Positions 17,601-26,138 of a stretch of 64,000 bases of DNA are shown piece after piece. The notes under the pieces are model-generated. The model was not told the DNA's origin. It was given only the letters and a program-made list of their open reading frames with translations, and did not search any database. The stretch comes from Bacteroidales bacterium (GTDB taxonomy: Bacteria > Bacteroidota > Bacteroidia > Bacteroidales > UBA932), in NCBI GenBank assembly GCA_016293535.1, contig JAEDEB010000002.1, positions 29,452-93,451 on the forward strand, read 5' to 3'. The position numbers were made by a program, and so were the translations under genes. Every line of letters begins with the position of its first letter. The first letter of the stretch is position 1.

Positions 17601-19633
17601 AGACTGCCTCCTTTTCTTGAAACTGCAACTTTCACGAAGGAAGACAGGCGGTTATTGTTCCCGTCGCTTATGCGAAGGGCGACATTGAAGGATGCTCCGT
17701 CCTCAAGAGCCGCCGCTGGCAGGGAAGAGAGCACGCATCCCACCGTAAGTTCGTCTCCGGATGCCGACGCGGCGCTTGCTGAAAAGATGGTATCAGCTCC
17801 GTATCCAGGCATATGGACATACAGGCCAAGGGCTGAAAGATTCTGAGCCAGGGCTTCCGCACATCCGGAAGGAAGTATCTTGAAATCCATGGACAACACG
17901 GCATTTCCATCCTCGGAGCACTCAAGAACATGGACCCCATCACTGTAGACCGGGAGGTAAACGACAGACTGTATCCTGGCAAGAAGTTGCTCCAAGGCGG
18001 CCTCAATGTTCGCAAGATCCGCGAGCATAGCCTCGAGCTCGGCCACATCGGCTTCAAGGTCATCCAGAGTCGAGGACATGGAATCAAGGCGGTCGCTGAT
18101 GTCATCCATATCTCCCTTGAACTGCTGTTCAAGATCGGCCACTGCATCGTCTGCATTTCCCTCCGACTCGCGTATTCCGTCTGCAATCGCCTTTTTGAAG
18201 GCAGCCTCTATCCTGAGACTCACCGCATCAAGGCTGTCGCGAAGACTGGCAGCCGCCCTTGCATTGGCAGCAATGGCCTCTGCCTGCCTGTGTATCTGGG
18301 CGGCATTCGCGGCAATGAGTTTGTCCTGGTCAGCTATGTTCCCGGTGTTGGTATTGATTGAATCGAGCAGAACCCGGTACCCGGCCAAGAGGTTCTCGGC
18401 ATTCCCGACCGCATTCCCGTGGCGGGTCATGAGTTCGTCAAGAGCTGAGTCGTTGCTCTCAAGGGCAGTCCTGTTGTCTTCCACAAGCTTCTTCATCGAG
18501 GAGAGGTCATTCTCGCAGCCGGAAATTGCCAGGGAGTTTGCCTTTATGAGAAGTGAGTTTGCATTGATTCGGCTTGTATAGTACAGAAGGCTGTCATATT
18601 CCTTTTTCTTAGCCTCCTCCAGAGGCTCCACCCTCGATTCGAGATCGGCGACAAGTACAAGATTGTTCTCTATGGAAAGCTCAAGAGTGCTGCCCAGACT
18701 GTTGATATGGCTGATAAGAACAGTCTTCTGTTCGTCTATTGCCACCTCCATCGCCAGGTTGAGAGAATCCAGCTTGGCCTGTATCTCCCAAGTGCGATAA
18801 TAGGATTCCAGACGGACTCCCACCCAGACCATGAGGGATTTCTCGGACTCAGCTATGCTCGCAGCGAGTGTTGTCTCATAGGCGAGTCTTATCCTCTCGC
18901 CGGCCTCCCTGAGTGAGGCATTGAGACTTTCCATGGTCGCTTTGATTTCATCACCTACCCCGTCTTTCATCTTTTCAATATCCTTGAGGGCAGCTTCAAT
19001 GCAGCTTGTAAGCCTGCTGTCAAGGCTCTGGGCGGCCTGCTTCGAACTCTCTGCAGCAAGTTTGACTGCATTGACATCCTCCGCCGCAGCAGCCATCTGT
19101 TCAAGAGTGGCGAAGGTGGCCGCAGTCCAATCCCTGTATGAACCAAGCTCACCGTCTATGTACTCTTTCATGGAATCTATCCTTTCTGAAAGAGCCTTGT
19201 CAGTTTCCTCAAGTTTTGCAATGGACTTGTTGATAGACTCCAGATCCTTGTCAATTATTGACTCGACCAGTTCAAGCCTGTAAACGAGATCGGCCCGGAC
19301 AGCATCAAGCCTGCCAGCAAAACCATCCTTGACCGAAGCTATCCCGGCCTCAAGTTCATCTGCCTTCTCCTGCAGGGCAAGGGCTTCCTTCTCGATGGCC
19401 GCCCTGTAGGTTTCCGCATCGGAGATAATCTTATGGAAAGACTCTGCAGAGGCTTCAATGGCAGCTCTCTGCTCCTCAAGCGAGGCAATATCCTCGCTCT
19501 TGAGGTCATCCACCTCCTTCTGAAGTTGATCGACCTCCTTCTCGGCAATGTCACAAGCGACGGCGCAAGGCAGCAGAAAAGCCAACACGGCGCTGTAAGA
19601 TAGACATCGCACGCGGGAAAAAGAATAAAACAT
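17597..19633 (-). CDS. Long coiled-coil lipoprotein A (first gene of the operon)
   Basis: A 678-residue lipoprotein with lipobox AVAC (Cys27). Residues ~30-550 are coiled coil carrying the same landmarks as its paralogues: RIDSMKEYID (151-160), DWTAATFATLEQM (168-180), WVGVRLESYY (270-279) and LLARIQS (550-556). I-x-x-N/Q heptads sit at 356-359, 363-366, 440-443, 447-450 and 454-457. The C-terminal ~120 residues are the shared beta module (ILPSGCAEALAQN, ISDGNNNRLSSF). First gene of the five-gene unit, 55 nt behind a -7 box. Its last codons encode the AGGAGG box for gene B. No known family recognised. Confidence 0.8.
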   Translation of the reverse strand: MFYSFSRVRCLSYSAVLAFLLPCAVACDIAEKEVDQLQKEVDDLKSEDIASLEEQRAAIEASAESFHKIISDAETYRAAIEKEALALQEKADELEAGIASVKDGFAGRLDAVRADLVYRLELVESIIDKDLESINKSIAKLEETDKALSERIDSMKEYIDGELGSYRDWTAATFATLEQMAAAAEDVNAVKLAAESSKQAAQSLDSRLTSCIEAALKDIEKMKDGVGDEIKATMESLNASLREAGERIRLAYETTLAASIAESEKSLMVWVGVRLESYYRTWEIQAKLDSLNLAMEVAIDEQKTVLISHINSLGSTLELSIENNLVLVADLESRVEPLEEAKKKEYDSLLYYTSRINANSLLIKANSLAISGCENDLSSMKKLVEDNRTALESNDSALDELMTRHGNAVGNAENLLAGYRVLLDSINTNTGNIADQDKLIAANAAQIHRQAEAIAANARAAASLRDSLDAVSLRIEAAFKKAIADGIRESEGNADDAVADLEQQFKGDMDDISDRLDSMSSTLDDLEADVAELEAMLADLANIEAALEQLLARIQSVVYLPVYSDGVHVLECSEDGNAVLSMDFKILPSGCAEALAQNLSALGLYVHMPGYGADTIFSASAASASGDELTVGCVLSSLPAAALEDGASFNVALRISDGNNNRLSSFVKVAVSRKGGSL
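17607..17612 (-). promoter_or_regulatory. Strong Shine-Dalgarno box for coiled-coil gene B
   Basis: AGGAGG lies 6 nt before the ATG at 17600, embedded in the codons for the C-terminal RKGGSL of gene A. With the 4-bp overlap it should couple and boost translation of B. Confidence 0.7.
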
Positions 19634-19688
19634 ATCCTACTTGCTGGAAAATCCTATGTTGTGTGTAAAAGTAAGCAACAAATCCTGA

Positions 19689-19696
19689 CAAAAGTA
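19689..19696 (-). promoter_or_regulatory. -7 promoter box of the coiled-coil operon
   Basis: Minus-strand TACTTTTG fits TAnnTTTG exactly, 55 nt upstream of the first coiled-coil gene and right after the T-tract of the ribF terminator. No TTTG at the usual -33 distance, which falls in the terminator hairpin. Confidence 0.5.
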
Positions 19697-19729
19697 AAAA
19701 AAATTGCCTATCCAATAATGGACAGGCAA
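19695..19729 (-). terminator. Rho-independent terminator after ribF
   Basis: On the minus strand TTGCCTGTCC, loop ATTATT, GGATAGGCAA, then eight T. The stem is 10 bp with one G-U pair. It overlaps the last codons of ribF (stop at 19708-19710), so the glycogen/ribF transcript should end here, insulating the coiled-coil operon downstream. Confidence 0.85.
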
Positions 19730-20592
19730 GATTCTTTATCTAAGGCAAGCTGGATGGAGAGTTCCCTGAGGTCCGCGAAACGACGCTCATCCCTGATTTT
19801 TCTCAGGAAGGTAAGCCGCATCGGAAGGCCGTAGATTTCTTCATCAAAGTCGAATATATTGGTCTCTATGGTCCTGGAGTTGGTCGTCCCTACCGTCGGT
19901 TTCACACCTATGTTGCACATCCCGTAACGCTGTTTTCCGGCAGTTTCCACCCTGACCAGATACACCCCGTCTGAAGGGACCAGCTTGAGGGGTTCATACA
20001 GGCTCATATTCGCCGTAGGGAAGCCCAGAGTGCGGCCAAGTCGGTTACCGGCAACCACAACCCCATAGAGGCTGTAGTCATAGCCGAGCATTGCGGCGGC
20101 CTGTTCCATGTCCCCGACCTCGAGGGCTGTGCGTATCTTGGTGGAACTGACTGCATAACCTGCATTCGAGGAGACGAGAGGGGCCTGTATGACATCCAGT
20201 CCGAGGCTTGAGGCCACCGCCACAAGATCCTCCGGACTGCTGCAGTCCGAGCCCATACGGTTGTCGTAACCCAGGAGCACGGCTGTTCCTGAACACAAGC
20301 CCATCACGTATTCCCTGAGGAAAGCCTCCATAGTCAGGGCTGCGAATTCCCTTGTGAAATCCAGGACTTCCACCCTGTCGACTCCCAGGGACAGGAGCAT
20401 CTCCTTCTTCTCCGTGAGAGATGACAGCAGGCGCAGCCCTCGCGCATCCTTGCGGAGCACCATGCGCGGATGAGGCCAGAAAGTGATTACCGCACTCTCT
20501 TCTCCACGGGTCTTGGCGCTTGCTACCAGTTGCCCGATTACTTCGCGGTGTCCCAGATGGACACCGTCGAAGAATCCGGTGGCTACAACCAT
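19708..20592 (-). CDS. ribF: Bifunctional riboflavin kinase / FAD synthetase RibF
   Basis: A 294-residue enzyme converting riboflavin to FMN and FMN to FAD. The N-terminal nucleotidyltransferase domain has GFFDGVHLGH near the start and SSTKIRTALEVGDM (the family's S-x-T-x-IR motif); the C-terminal kinase domain shows GRTLGFPTANM and GVYLVRVETAGKQRYGMCNIGVKPTV. Length is slightly short (about 310 is usual) because it begins almost at the first strand. The start overlaps the end of the glycogen synthase-phosphorylase gene by 10 bp, so it appears to ride at the end of the glycogen operon. A terminator overlaps its last codons. Confidence 0.95.
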   Translation of the reverse strand: MVVATGFFDGVHLGHREVIGQLVASAKTRGEESAVITFWPHPRMVLRKDARGLRLLSSLTEKKEMLLSLGVDRVEVLDFTREFAALTMEAFLREYVMGLCSGTAVLLGYDNRMGSDCSSPEDLVAVASSLGLDVIQAPLVSSNAGYAVSSTKIRTALEVGDMEQAAAMLGYDYSLYGVVVAGNRLGRTLGFPTANMSLYEPLKLVPSDGVYLVRVETAGKQRYGMCNIGVKPTVGTTNSRTIETNIFDFDEEIYGLPMRLTFLRKIRDERRFADLRELSIQLALDKESCLSIIG

Positions 20593-23500
20593 TTTACGAG
20601 TCCGAAATCCTGTCTGTGAGGCAGGAGGCTGTTCTTAGGATATATTCTGGTCGCTACCTGGTACATACCGGTAGTCTCAGGAAGAACTGCAGCCTGGAAG
20701 GTAGCGGTACCGTCGTGAGCATCCACGAGCTTGAAGGTAACCTTCTCCCTGATGTGAAGATTGCCCTTCTTGTCAGTAGAGGTGAAGAGGAGTTCGACAC
20801 CTATGTCCTCCGGATTGAGGTCAGCTATGTTGAGCACGACCTCGGAACGGATCTCGTTGTCGGAATCGAGCACGTATGTATCGTCCGGATGGGTATATGA
20901 TATGACCTCGACGTTCTTCCATGAACGGAGGACACCCTTCTTCCATGCAGCGATTTCCCTTGCCATAGCAAAATCGTTGGCAATCATCTTCATGCTGCGC
21001 TCTGACTGAGGCTCATAATACTGTTTGCAGTAATCCGTGAGCATACGGTTGGTGGTGAAGTTGCAGGCCACCTGGGCAATGGTGTTCTTGATGTATCCCA
21101 CCCACTCTGCAGAGCGTCCGGTATTCCTGTCGGTATTGTAGTATGCAGGGGCGATTTCGTTCTCAATTATATTATATATGGTAGCAGAGTCGAGCTCGTT
21201 CTGGTATCCCTGGTCGTCGTAGGTTCTTTCCATAGGCAGAGCCCAGCCGGCTCCCTCCCTGTATCCCTCGACCCACCATCCGTCGAGGACGGAGAAGTGC
21301 ATCACACCGTTCATCGAAGCCTTCTCTCCGGATGTTCCGGAAGCCTCCTGAGGACGGGTAGGGTTGTTCATCCAGACATCCACACCCTGTACAAGCCTCT
21401 TGGCGAGGGTGATGTCATAGCCAGGCACGAAGACTATCTTGCCGATGAAGCGAGGCTGCTTGCTTATCTCGACAATCTGGCGGATGAGGTCCTGACCGGC
21501 ACCGTCGGCAGGATGGGCCTTGCCCGCAAAGATGAACTGTACAGGATGTACAGGGTCATTTACAATGGAATCGAGTCTGTCAAGGTCGCTGAAGAGCAGG
21601 GTGGCTCTCTTGTATGTCGCGAATCTCCTTGCGAAACCTATGGTCAACACGTCGTCGCGCAGGGTTTCCTTTATGGTCACGATCTGGCGAGGAGAATAGT
21701 GACTTGCTATCTGAGGGTCAGAAAGTCTCTCCCTGATTACGTCTATAAGGGTCTTCTTGAGGAACTTCCTCGTGTTCCACACCTCCTCGTCTGAAACCGC
21801 ATAAATGCCCTCGAAGCACTTGAGGTCATAGTGATGGGTCTTGAACTCAGGTCCGAACACCCTCTCGTGTATCGCCTTCCACTCCTTCGCCGTCCATGTC
21901 GGATAGTGGACGCCGTTGGTAACGTAGCTGACGTGATTCTCTTCAGGCAGGTAACCCGGATACATGGAAGCGAATATCTCCTGGCTCACCTTGCCGTGGA
22001 GCATCGATACGCCGTTCACCTCCTGAGAGATGTTCGCCGCAAGATTGCTCATGGAGAACTTGGCGTTCACATCGTAAGGGTCGTTCTTTCCAAGGCTCAT
22101 GAGAGTTATCCAGTCTATCTTGAGCTGTTCCGGAATCTGGCCTATGTACTGGCGGAGTATGCCCTCGTCGAAGGCATCGTGACCTGCCGGAACAGGGGTG
22201 TGGGTAGTATAGAGGGAAGAAGCCCTCACTACCTCCATGGCTTCCTCGAAGCTGAGATGGTCGTTGTTGACATACTCACGGAGCCTCTCAAGACCTATGA
22301 AAGCCGCGTGGCCCTCATTGCAGTGGTACACCTGAGGGTTGAGTCCGAGGGCACGGAGGGTGCGGATTCCGCCTATTCCGAGAAGAAGCTCCTGCTTGAG
22401 CCTGTTCTCCCAGTCGCCGCCGTAAAGCTGGTGGGTCACCTGACGGTCCTCAGGAAGGTTCTCATCGAAATCGGTGTCGAGAAGATAGAGGTCCGTGCGT
22501 CCCACAGCCACCTTCCATATACGTGCCTGCAGGGTCCTTCCCGGGAATGCAACCTGCACCTTGAGCCAGTTTCCGTCCGCGTCGAACACCTGCTCTGCAG
22601 GTATCTTCATGAAGTCCTGTGGAGTGTACTCCGCAACCTGATTGCCCTGAGCCGTGAGTTTCTGGTTGAAGTATCCGTAGCGGTAGAGAAGACCTACGGC
22701 CACGAGGTTCACGTTCATGTCGCTGGTTTCCTTGAGGTAGTCACCTGCGAGGATTCCGAGACCTCCCGAATAAATCTTCAGGGAAGTGTCGAGTCCGTAC
22801 TCCATGCAGAAATATGCAATCGACGGATCCTTTCTTTCGGCCTTTGCCGCCATATATCCGTTGAAGTCGTCCATCACCTCTCCGAGCATCTGGAGGAAGG
22901 CCGCATCCTTGCTGAGCTCTTTGTATCTCTTTATGCTGACACGGTCAAGTATGACCATAGGATTGTGTCCCGACTTGTGCCAGAGCTCAGAATCAATATA
23001 CTTGAACAGCGCCTTTGCGTTGTCATTCCAACACCACCAGAGGTTCTTGCAGAGAGTCTCAAGGCCCGAAAGCGCCTTAGGCAGATGTCTGGTTACCATT
23101 ACGCTCTGCCATTTCGGCGAGTCGATCTCTATTTTCGTGTACATGCTCTTTTCCTTTTTTGCTGCCATATCGTAGATGGCGGTATTAATAACTTTTGAAA
23201 GTGCCCTGCTATAGGCCTCCTTGTAATATTCTATCTGATTCTTCCACAGTGCGATGTCCGCAACGTCCCTTGCCGAGTCGCTGTACTTCTGCCATTGGGC
23301 TGCGGAGAGGGATGCCATTTCCTTCAGCCTTGCGGTCACAGCTCCCACGACCTCGAAATAATTTGAATCGTTCCTTTCAACCACAGTTATGCCCGGATGC
23401 TCCTTCCGATAGCGGTCGCGCACCCAGAGCCCGAAGCCGGCAAGACTCGTCGTCAGCGTAGGAACGCCGAAGGCAAGACTCTCGAGCGGGGTATAGCCCC

Positions 23501-24824
23501 AAGGCTCATAGTATGAAGGGAAGAACGTGGCGTCAAGACCGATGAGAAGGTCATAATAGGCCATATCGAATATCCCGTCGCATCCGTTGAGATAGGACGG
23601 AATGAAATAGACCTTAAGCTTGTCGCCGGGTTCATTGTGAAGTCTGAGTTCGTCAAAGCGGCGGGTTACCGCATCCCATTCGGGGTTCATCAGCACATGC
23701 GAAACCTGGGTCGTATATTCTGCGCTTCCGACACCCCCGAGCTTTGCCAGCAAAGCCCTGTCCGGTCCGTGATGGCCCGAAGGTATCATTATGAACGCGT
23801 GTACCGTCCTCGATGAGTCGGGGCTCTCCCTGTAACCCGCGAGGGCATCGATGAATACGTCCAGACCCTTGTTGCGGTATTCGTAGCGGCCGCCTATGCC
23901 CACGAAAAGATCATTCTTTCCGACCGCCTCCCCGCTCATCGCAGAAGCCACCTCAGCCAGACGTTTTCTGGCAGCCTTGCGCTTCTTTGCGTATTCGGTC
24001 CTGGTGGAAGGAGTAAAACTGTCCTCGAAGCCGTTCGGGGTCACTACGTCCACATTCCTGGAAATGAAATGGGCGCACTCCCTTGCCGTCGTATCGCTCA
24101 CGGTAGTGAAGACGTCGGCATTGAGGGCGGAATTCTTTTCCATCGAGTGGATTGCGACGACATTGAATCTGCGGGCCATTTCATCCGCATTCAAGCTGTC
24201 CATGTCGTCATAGAGTCTCATGTTGTTGCCTGCAAGACAACGCCCCATCATTGTCGCGTGCGTCGTGAAGACGGTAGCGACAGGAAGCCCAGTCCCCTTG
24301 AGATAAAGAAGGCCCGCGCCTGTCTGCCACTCGTGGAACTGCGCCACCACCTTGTCTCCGGGATAGAGGTTGAATCTGCAGAAGCTCTCTATGACACGCC
24401 CCGCGGCATAGCCGAAAAGTGCAGACTCCTTGTAATCCCAGTTGCCTGTGATGGAATCCACTCCGAAACGCTTCCAGAATTCGGTCAGGATTTCATTCTG
24501 ATGCGAAATAAAGCTCTTGAAGTCCACGAGTATGGCATAAGGCCTGCCCGGAACGTTCCAGCGCCCCGTGCGGACCCTTATGCCCTCGGACAAGGCCTGG
24601 CTCTTCCATGCCTTGAACAGGGTGGGATCCTCCAGAAAATCTGGATTCGCATCAGTGTTCATCCATACGTCCGGTCCCACGAGGATATGGTGTCTTCCAA
24701 GTTCGGTACTAAGGTGGAAGGCCTTCGTGGCAACCACAGTGTAGATACCTCCTACTTTGTTGCAGACTTCCCAGCTTACTTCAAAGAGATAATCCGGACG
24801 TATAAGTTCGTTTTTTACTGTCAT
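20583..24824 (-). CDS. Fused glycogen synthase (GT3-like) and alpha-glucan phosphorylase (GT35)
   Basis: A 1413-residue protein of two enzymes. Residues ~1-545 are a GT3-type glycogen/starch synthase: EVSWEVCNKVGGIYTVV (15-31) near the start and a GT-B C-terminal half with FPSYYEPWGYTPLES. A Lys-rich junction (AAKKEKS) leads to Met561. Residues 561-1413 (853 aa, the normal size of a free-standing enzyme) are an alpha-glucan phosphorylase. The pyridoxal-phosphate region reads EASGTSGEKASMNG near residue 1163, matching the short-type EASGTSGMKA motif. The synthase extends alpha-1,4-glucan; the phosphorylase releases glucose-1-phosphate. Bacteroides thetaiotaomicron, as I recall, keeps them as adjacent separate genes. 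It follows the GH57 gene by 15 bp. Confidence 0.93.
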   Translation of the reverse strand: MTVKNELIRPDYLFEVSWEVCNKVGGIYTVVATKAFHLSTELGRHHILVGPDVWMNTDANPDFLEDPTLFKAWKSQALSEGIRVRTGRWNVPGRPYAILVDFKSFISHQNEILTEFWKRFGVDSITGNWDYKESALFGYAAGRVIESFCRFNLYPGDKVVAQFHEWQTGAGLLYLKGTGLPVATVFTTHATMMGRCLAGNNMRLYDDMDSLNADEMARRFNVVAIHSMEKNSALNADVFTTVSDTTARECAHFISRNVDVVTPNGFEDSFTPSTRTEYAKKRKAARKRLAEVASAMSGEAVGKNDLFVGIGGRYEYRNKGLDVFIDALAGYRESPDSSRTVHAFIMIPSGHHGPDRALLAKLGGVGSAEYTTQVSHVLMNPEWDAVTRRFDELRLHNEPGDKLKVYFIPSYLNGCDGIFDMAYYDLLIGLDATFFPSYYEPWGYTPLESLAFGVPTLTTSLAGFGLWVRDRYRKEHPGITVVERNDSNYFEVVGAVTARLKEMASLSAAQWQKYSDSARDVADIALWKNQIEYYKEAYSRALSKVINTAIYDMAAKKEKSMYTKIEIDSPKWQSVMVTRHLPKALSGLETLCKNLWWCWNDNAKALFKYIDSELWHKSGHNPMVILDRVSIKRYKELSKDAAFLQMLGEVMDDFNGYMAAKAERKDPSIAYFCMEYGLDTSLKIYSGGLGILAGDYLKETSDMNVNLVAVGLLYRYGYFNQKLTAQGNQVAEYTPQDFMKIPAEQVFDADGNWLKVQVAFPGRTLQARIWKVAVGRTDLYLLDTDFDENLPEDRQVTHQLYGGDWENRLKQELLLGIGGIRTLRALGLNPQVYHCNEGHAAFIGLERLREYVNNDHLSFEEAMEVVRASSLYTTHTPVPAGHDAFDEGILRQYIGQIPEQLKIDWITLMSLGKNDPYDVNAKFSMSNLAANISQEVNGVSMLHGKVSQEIFASMYPGYLPEENHVSYVTNGVHYPTWTAKEWKAIHERVFGPEFKTHHYDLKCFEGIYAVSDEEVWNTRKFLKKTLIDVIRERLSDPQIASHYSPRQIVTIKETLRDDVLTIGFARRFATYKRATLLFSDLDRLDSIVNDPVHPVQFIFAGKAHPADGAGQDLIRQIVEISKQPRFIGKIVFVPGYDITLAKRLVQGVDVWMNNPTRPQEASGTSGEKASMNGVMHFSVLDGWWVEGYREGAGWALPMERTYDDQGYQNELDSATIYNIIENEIAPAYYNTDRNTGRSAEWVGYIKNTIAQVACNFTTNRMLTDYCKQYYEPQSERSMKMIANDFAMAREIAAWKKGVLRSWKNVEVISYTHPDDTYVLDSDNEIRSEVVLNIADLNPEDIGVELLFTSTDKKGNLHIREKVTFKLVDAHDGTATFQAAVLPETTGMYQVATRIYPKNSLLPHRQDFGLVKWL
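23144..23160 (-). promoter_or_regulatory. Possible internal ribosome-binding site and start at the fusion junction
   Basis: Minus-strand AAAAAAGGAAAAGAGC precedes an in-frame ATG (Met561, at 23144) with AAGGA 7 nt upstream. Translation from here would give the 853-residue phosphorylase alone. The same bases encode the Lys-rich junction, so the match could be incidental. Confidence 0.4.
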
Positions 24825-24839
24825 TTATGATACTACTAA

Positions 24840-26138
24840 CTACTGTTTCTTTTTTGCGGGCCTTTTCTTCACGCCCGGTCTGTTGATAGGTTTGACTATG
24901 ACCGGCTTTTCTTCCGGTTTTTCCTCCCTTGCGTCCGAAGTCTTGAGCTTGTCGTCGAGCCTTATCGAGAAATCGCTCAGGACATTCATATAGTTGATGA
25001 ATGCCTCATACGGCGTATCGTAAGGGTTGAAGTACTTGTGGACATCTCCGTCGGAGAAGAACTTCGTGCACATATAATAGAGGTGGTCACTTTCCTGCAG
25101 GTGGGAATAATCAGTCCAGAGGATGTCGTCCTTGGCAAGGGAAACCTTCTCCGCAAGGCCATAGAGCTTGTTGAAGGCATCCTGCTGCAGTTCGTTGCCC
25201 AGCCATGCCGAAAGGTCGCGCTCCTCGTCCGCCCAGGAGATAGGGTCCGGAACGGAAAGCTCACCCACTGCCGCGTGCTTCTTCGCCGCCTGTGCCGGGG
25301 TCACGAACTCGAAGGTTCCGTCAGAGATGACGGTCTGTGGAAGATGACGCATGAACTCGAATATGCCGGTGTTTGCCGACTGGTGCTCACCTATGGTCTC
25401 GTAGTCCATGAAGAGATTGATAACATCGCTGTCGTCAGCCTTGAGCCATGAAAGGTATTTGTCGCAGTCCAGAGGCCATTCGTTCCATCCCCTGTTGGAG
25501 AAGCGGAAGGCGATGTCGTCGCTGAGCTTGCTGTTTCTGAGCAGGAGCTTGAGCTTCGGTGCGCCTACGCCGTTGTAGACGTAGCCCGGGCTCCTCCAAC
25601 CGAGTATATGCTTCGCGCCCTCGGTGAGCATTGCCTTGAATCCCATATCATATACCTGACGCCCGATTGCATCGGAATAGATGAGCTCGGTATTCCTGAA
25701 GGTGACTGGAGTGACTCCGAAATACTTCTCTATAGCCTTCCTGTGCAGATCCGTCTGGAATTTGAACATCTGAGGGGAGGCGAGGGAAGCCAGAGAATGG
25801 TAATAGGTCTCGCAGAGGAACTCCACGCAGCCCGTTGCAGCCAGCTCCCTGAAACTGTCAATCACCTCCGGATAGTGGCGGTCGAACTGCTCAAGCACTG
25901 AGCCGGAGATGCTGAAGGCCACCTTGAACTTGCCGTCGGATGCCTTGATAGCCTCGAGGAGCATCCTGTTGGCCGGCAGATAGCACTTGTCCGCAATGCG
26001 GCGGAGTATGGTCCTGTTCGCAAAGTCGTCAAAATAATGGGAGTCCTTGCCGATTTCGAAGAATCTGTACAGGCGCAGCCTTGTAGGCTGATGGACCTGG
26101 AAATAAAGACAGATACTCTTTTTCATATTTGGTGTCAT
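24840..26138 (-). CDS. GH57 family alpha-amylase-like glycoside hydrolase
   Basis: A 432-residue cytoplasmic protein (no signal peptide) of glycoside hydrolase family 57, retaining enzymes acting on alpha-glucans. Visible family blocks: HQP (16-18), NTELIYSD around Glu151 (candidate nucleophile region), and DYETIG with Asp245 (the family's acid/base block). The C-terminal ~30 residues are Lys/Pro-rich and probably disordered. In the glycogen cluster it may hydrolyse or transfer alpha-1,4-glucan chains. The ATG at 26138 overlaps the upstream stop (ATGA); an alternative Met lies at 26126. I infer glycogen trimming or amylase activity but not the exact product. Confidence 0.9.
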   Translation of the reverse strand: MTPNMKKSICLYFQVHQPTRLRLYRFFEIGKDSHYFDDFANRTILRRIADKCYLPANRMLLEAIKASDGKFKVAFSISGSVLEQFDRHYPEVIDSFRELAATGCVEFLCETYYHSLASLASPQMFKFQTDLHRKAIEKYFGVTPVTFRNTELIYSDAIGRQVYDMGFKAMLTEGAKHILGWRSPGYVYNGVGAPKLKLLLRNSKLSDDIAFRFSNRGWNEWPLDCDKYLSWLKADDSDVINLFMDYETIGEHQSANTGIFEFMRHLPQTVISDGTFEFVTPAQAAKKHAAVGELSVPDPISWADEERDLSAWLGNELQQDAFNKLYGLAEKVSLAKDDILWTDYSHLQESDHLYYMCTKFFSDGDVHKYFNPYDTPYEAFINYMNVLSDFSIRLDDKLKTSDAREEKPEEKPVIVKPINRPGVKKRPAKKKQ

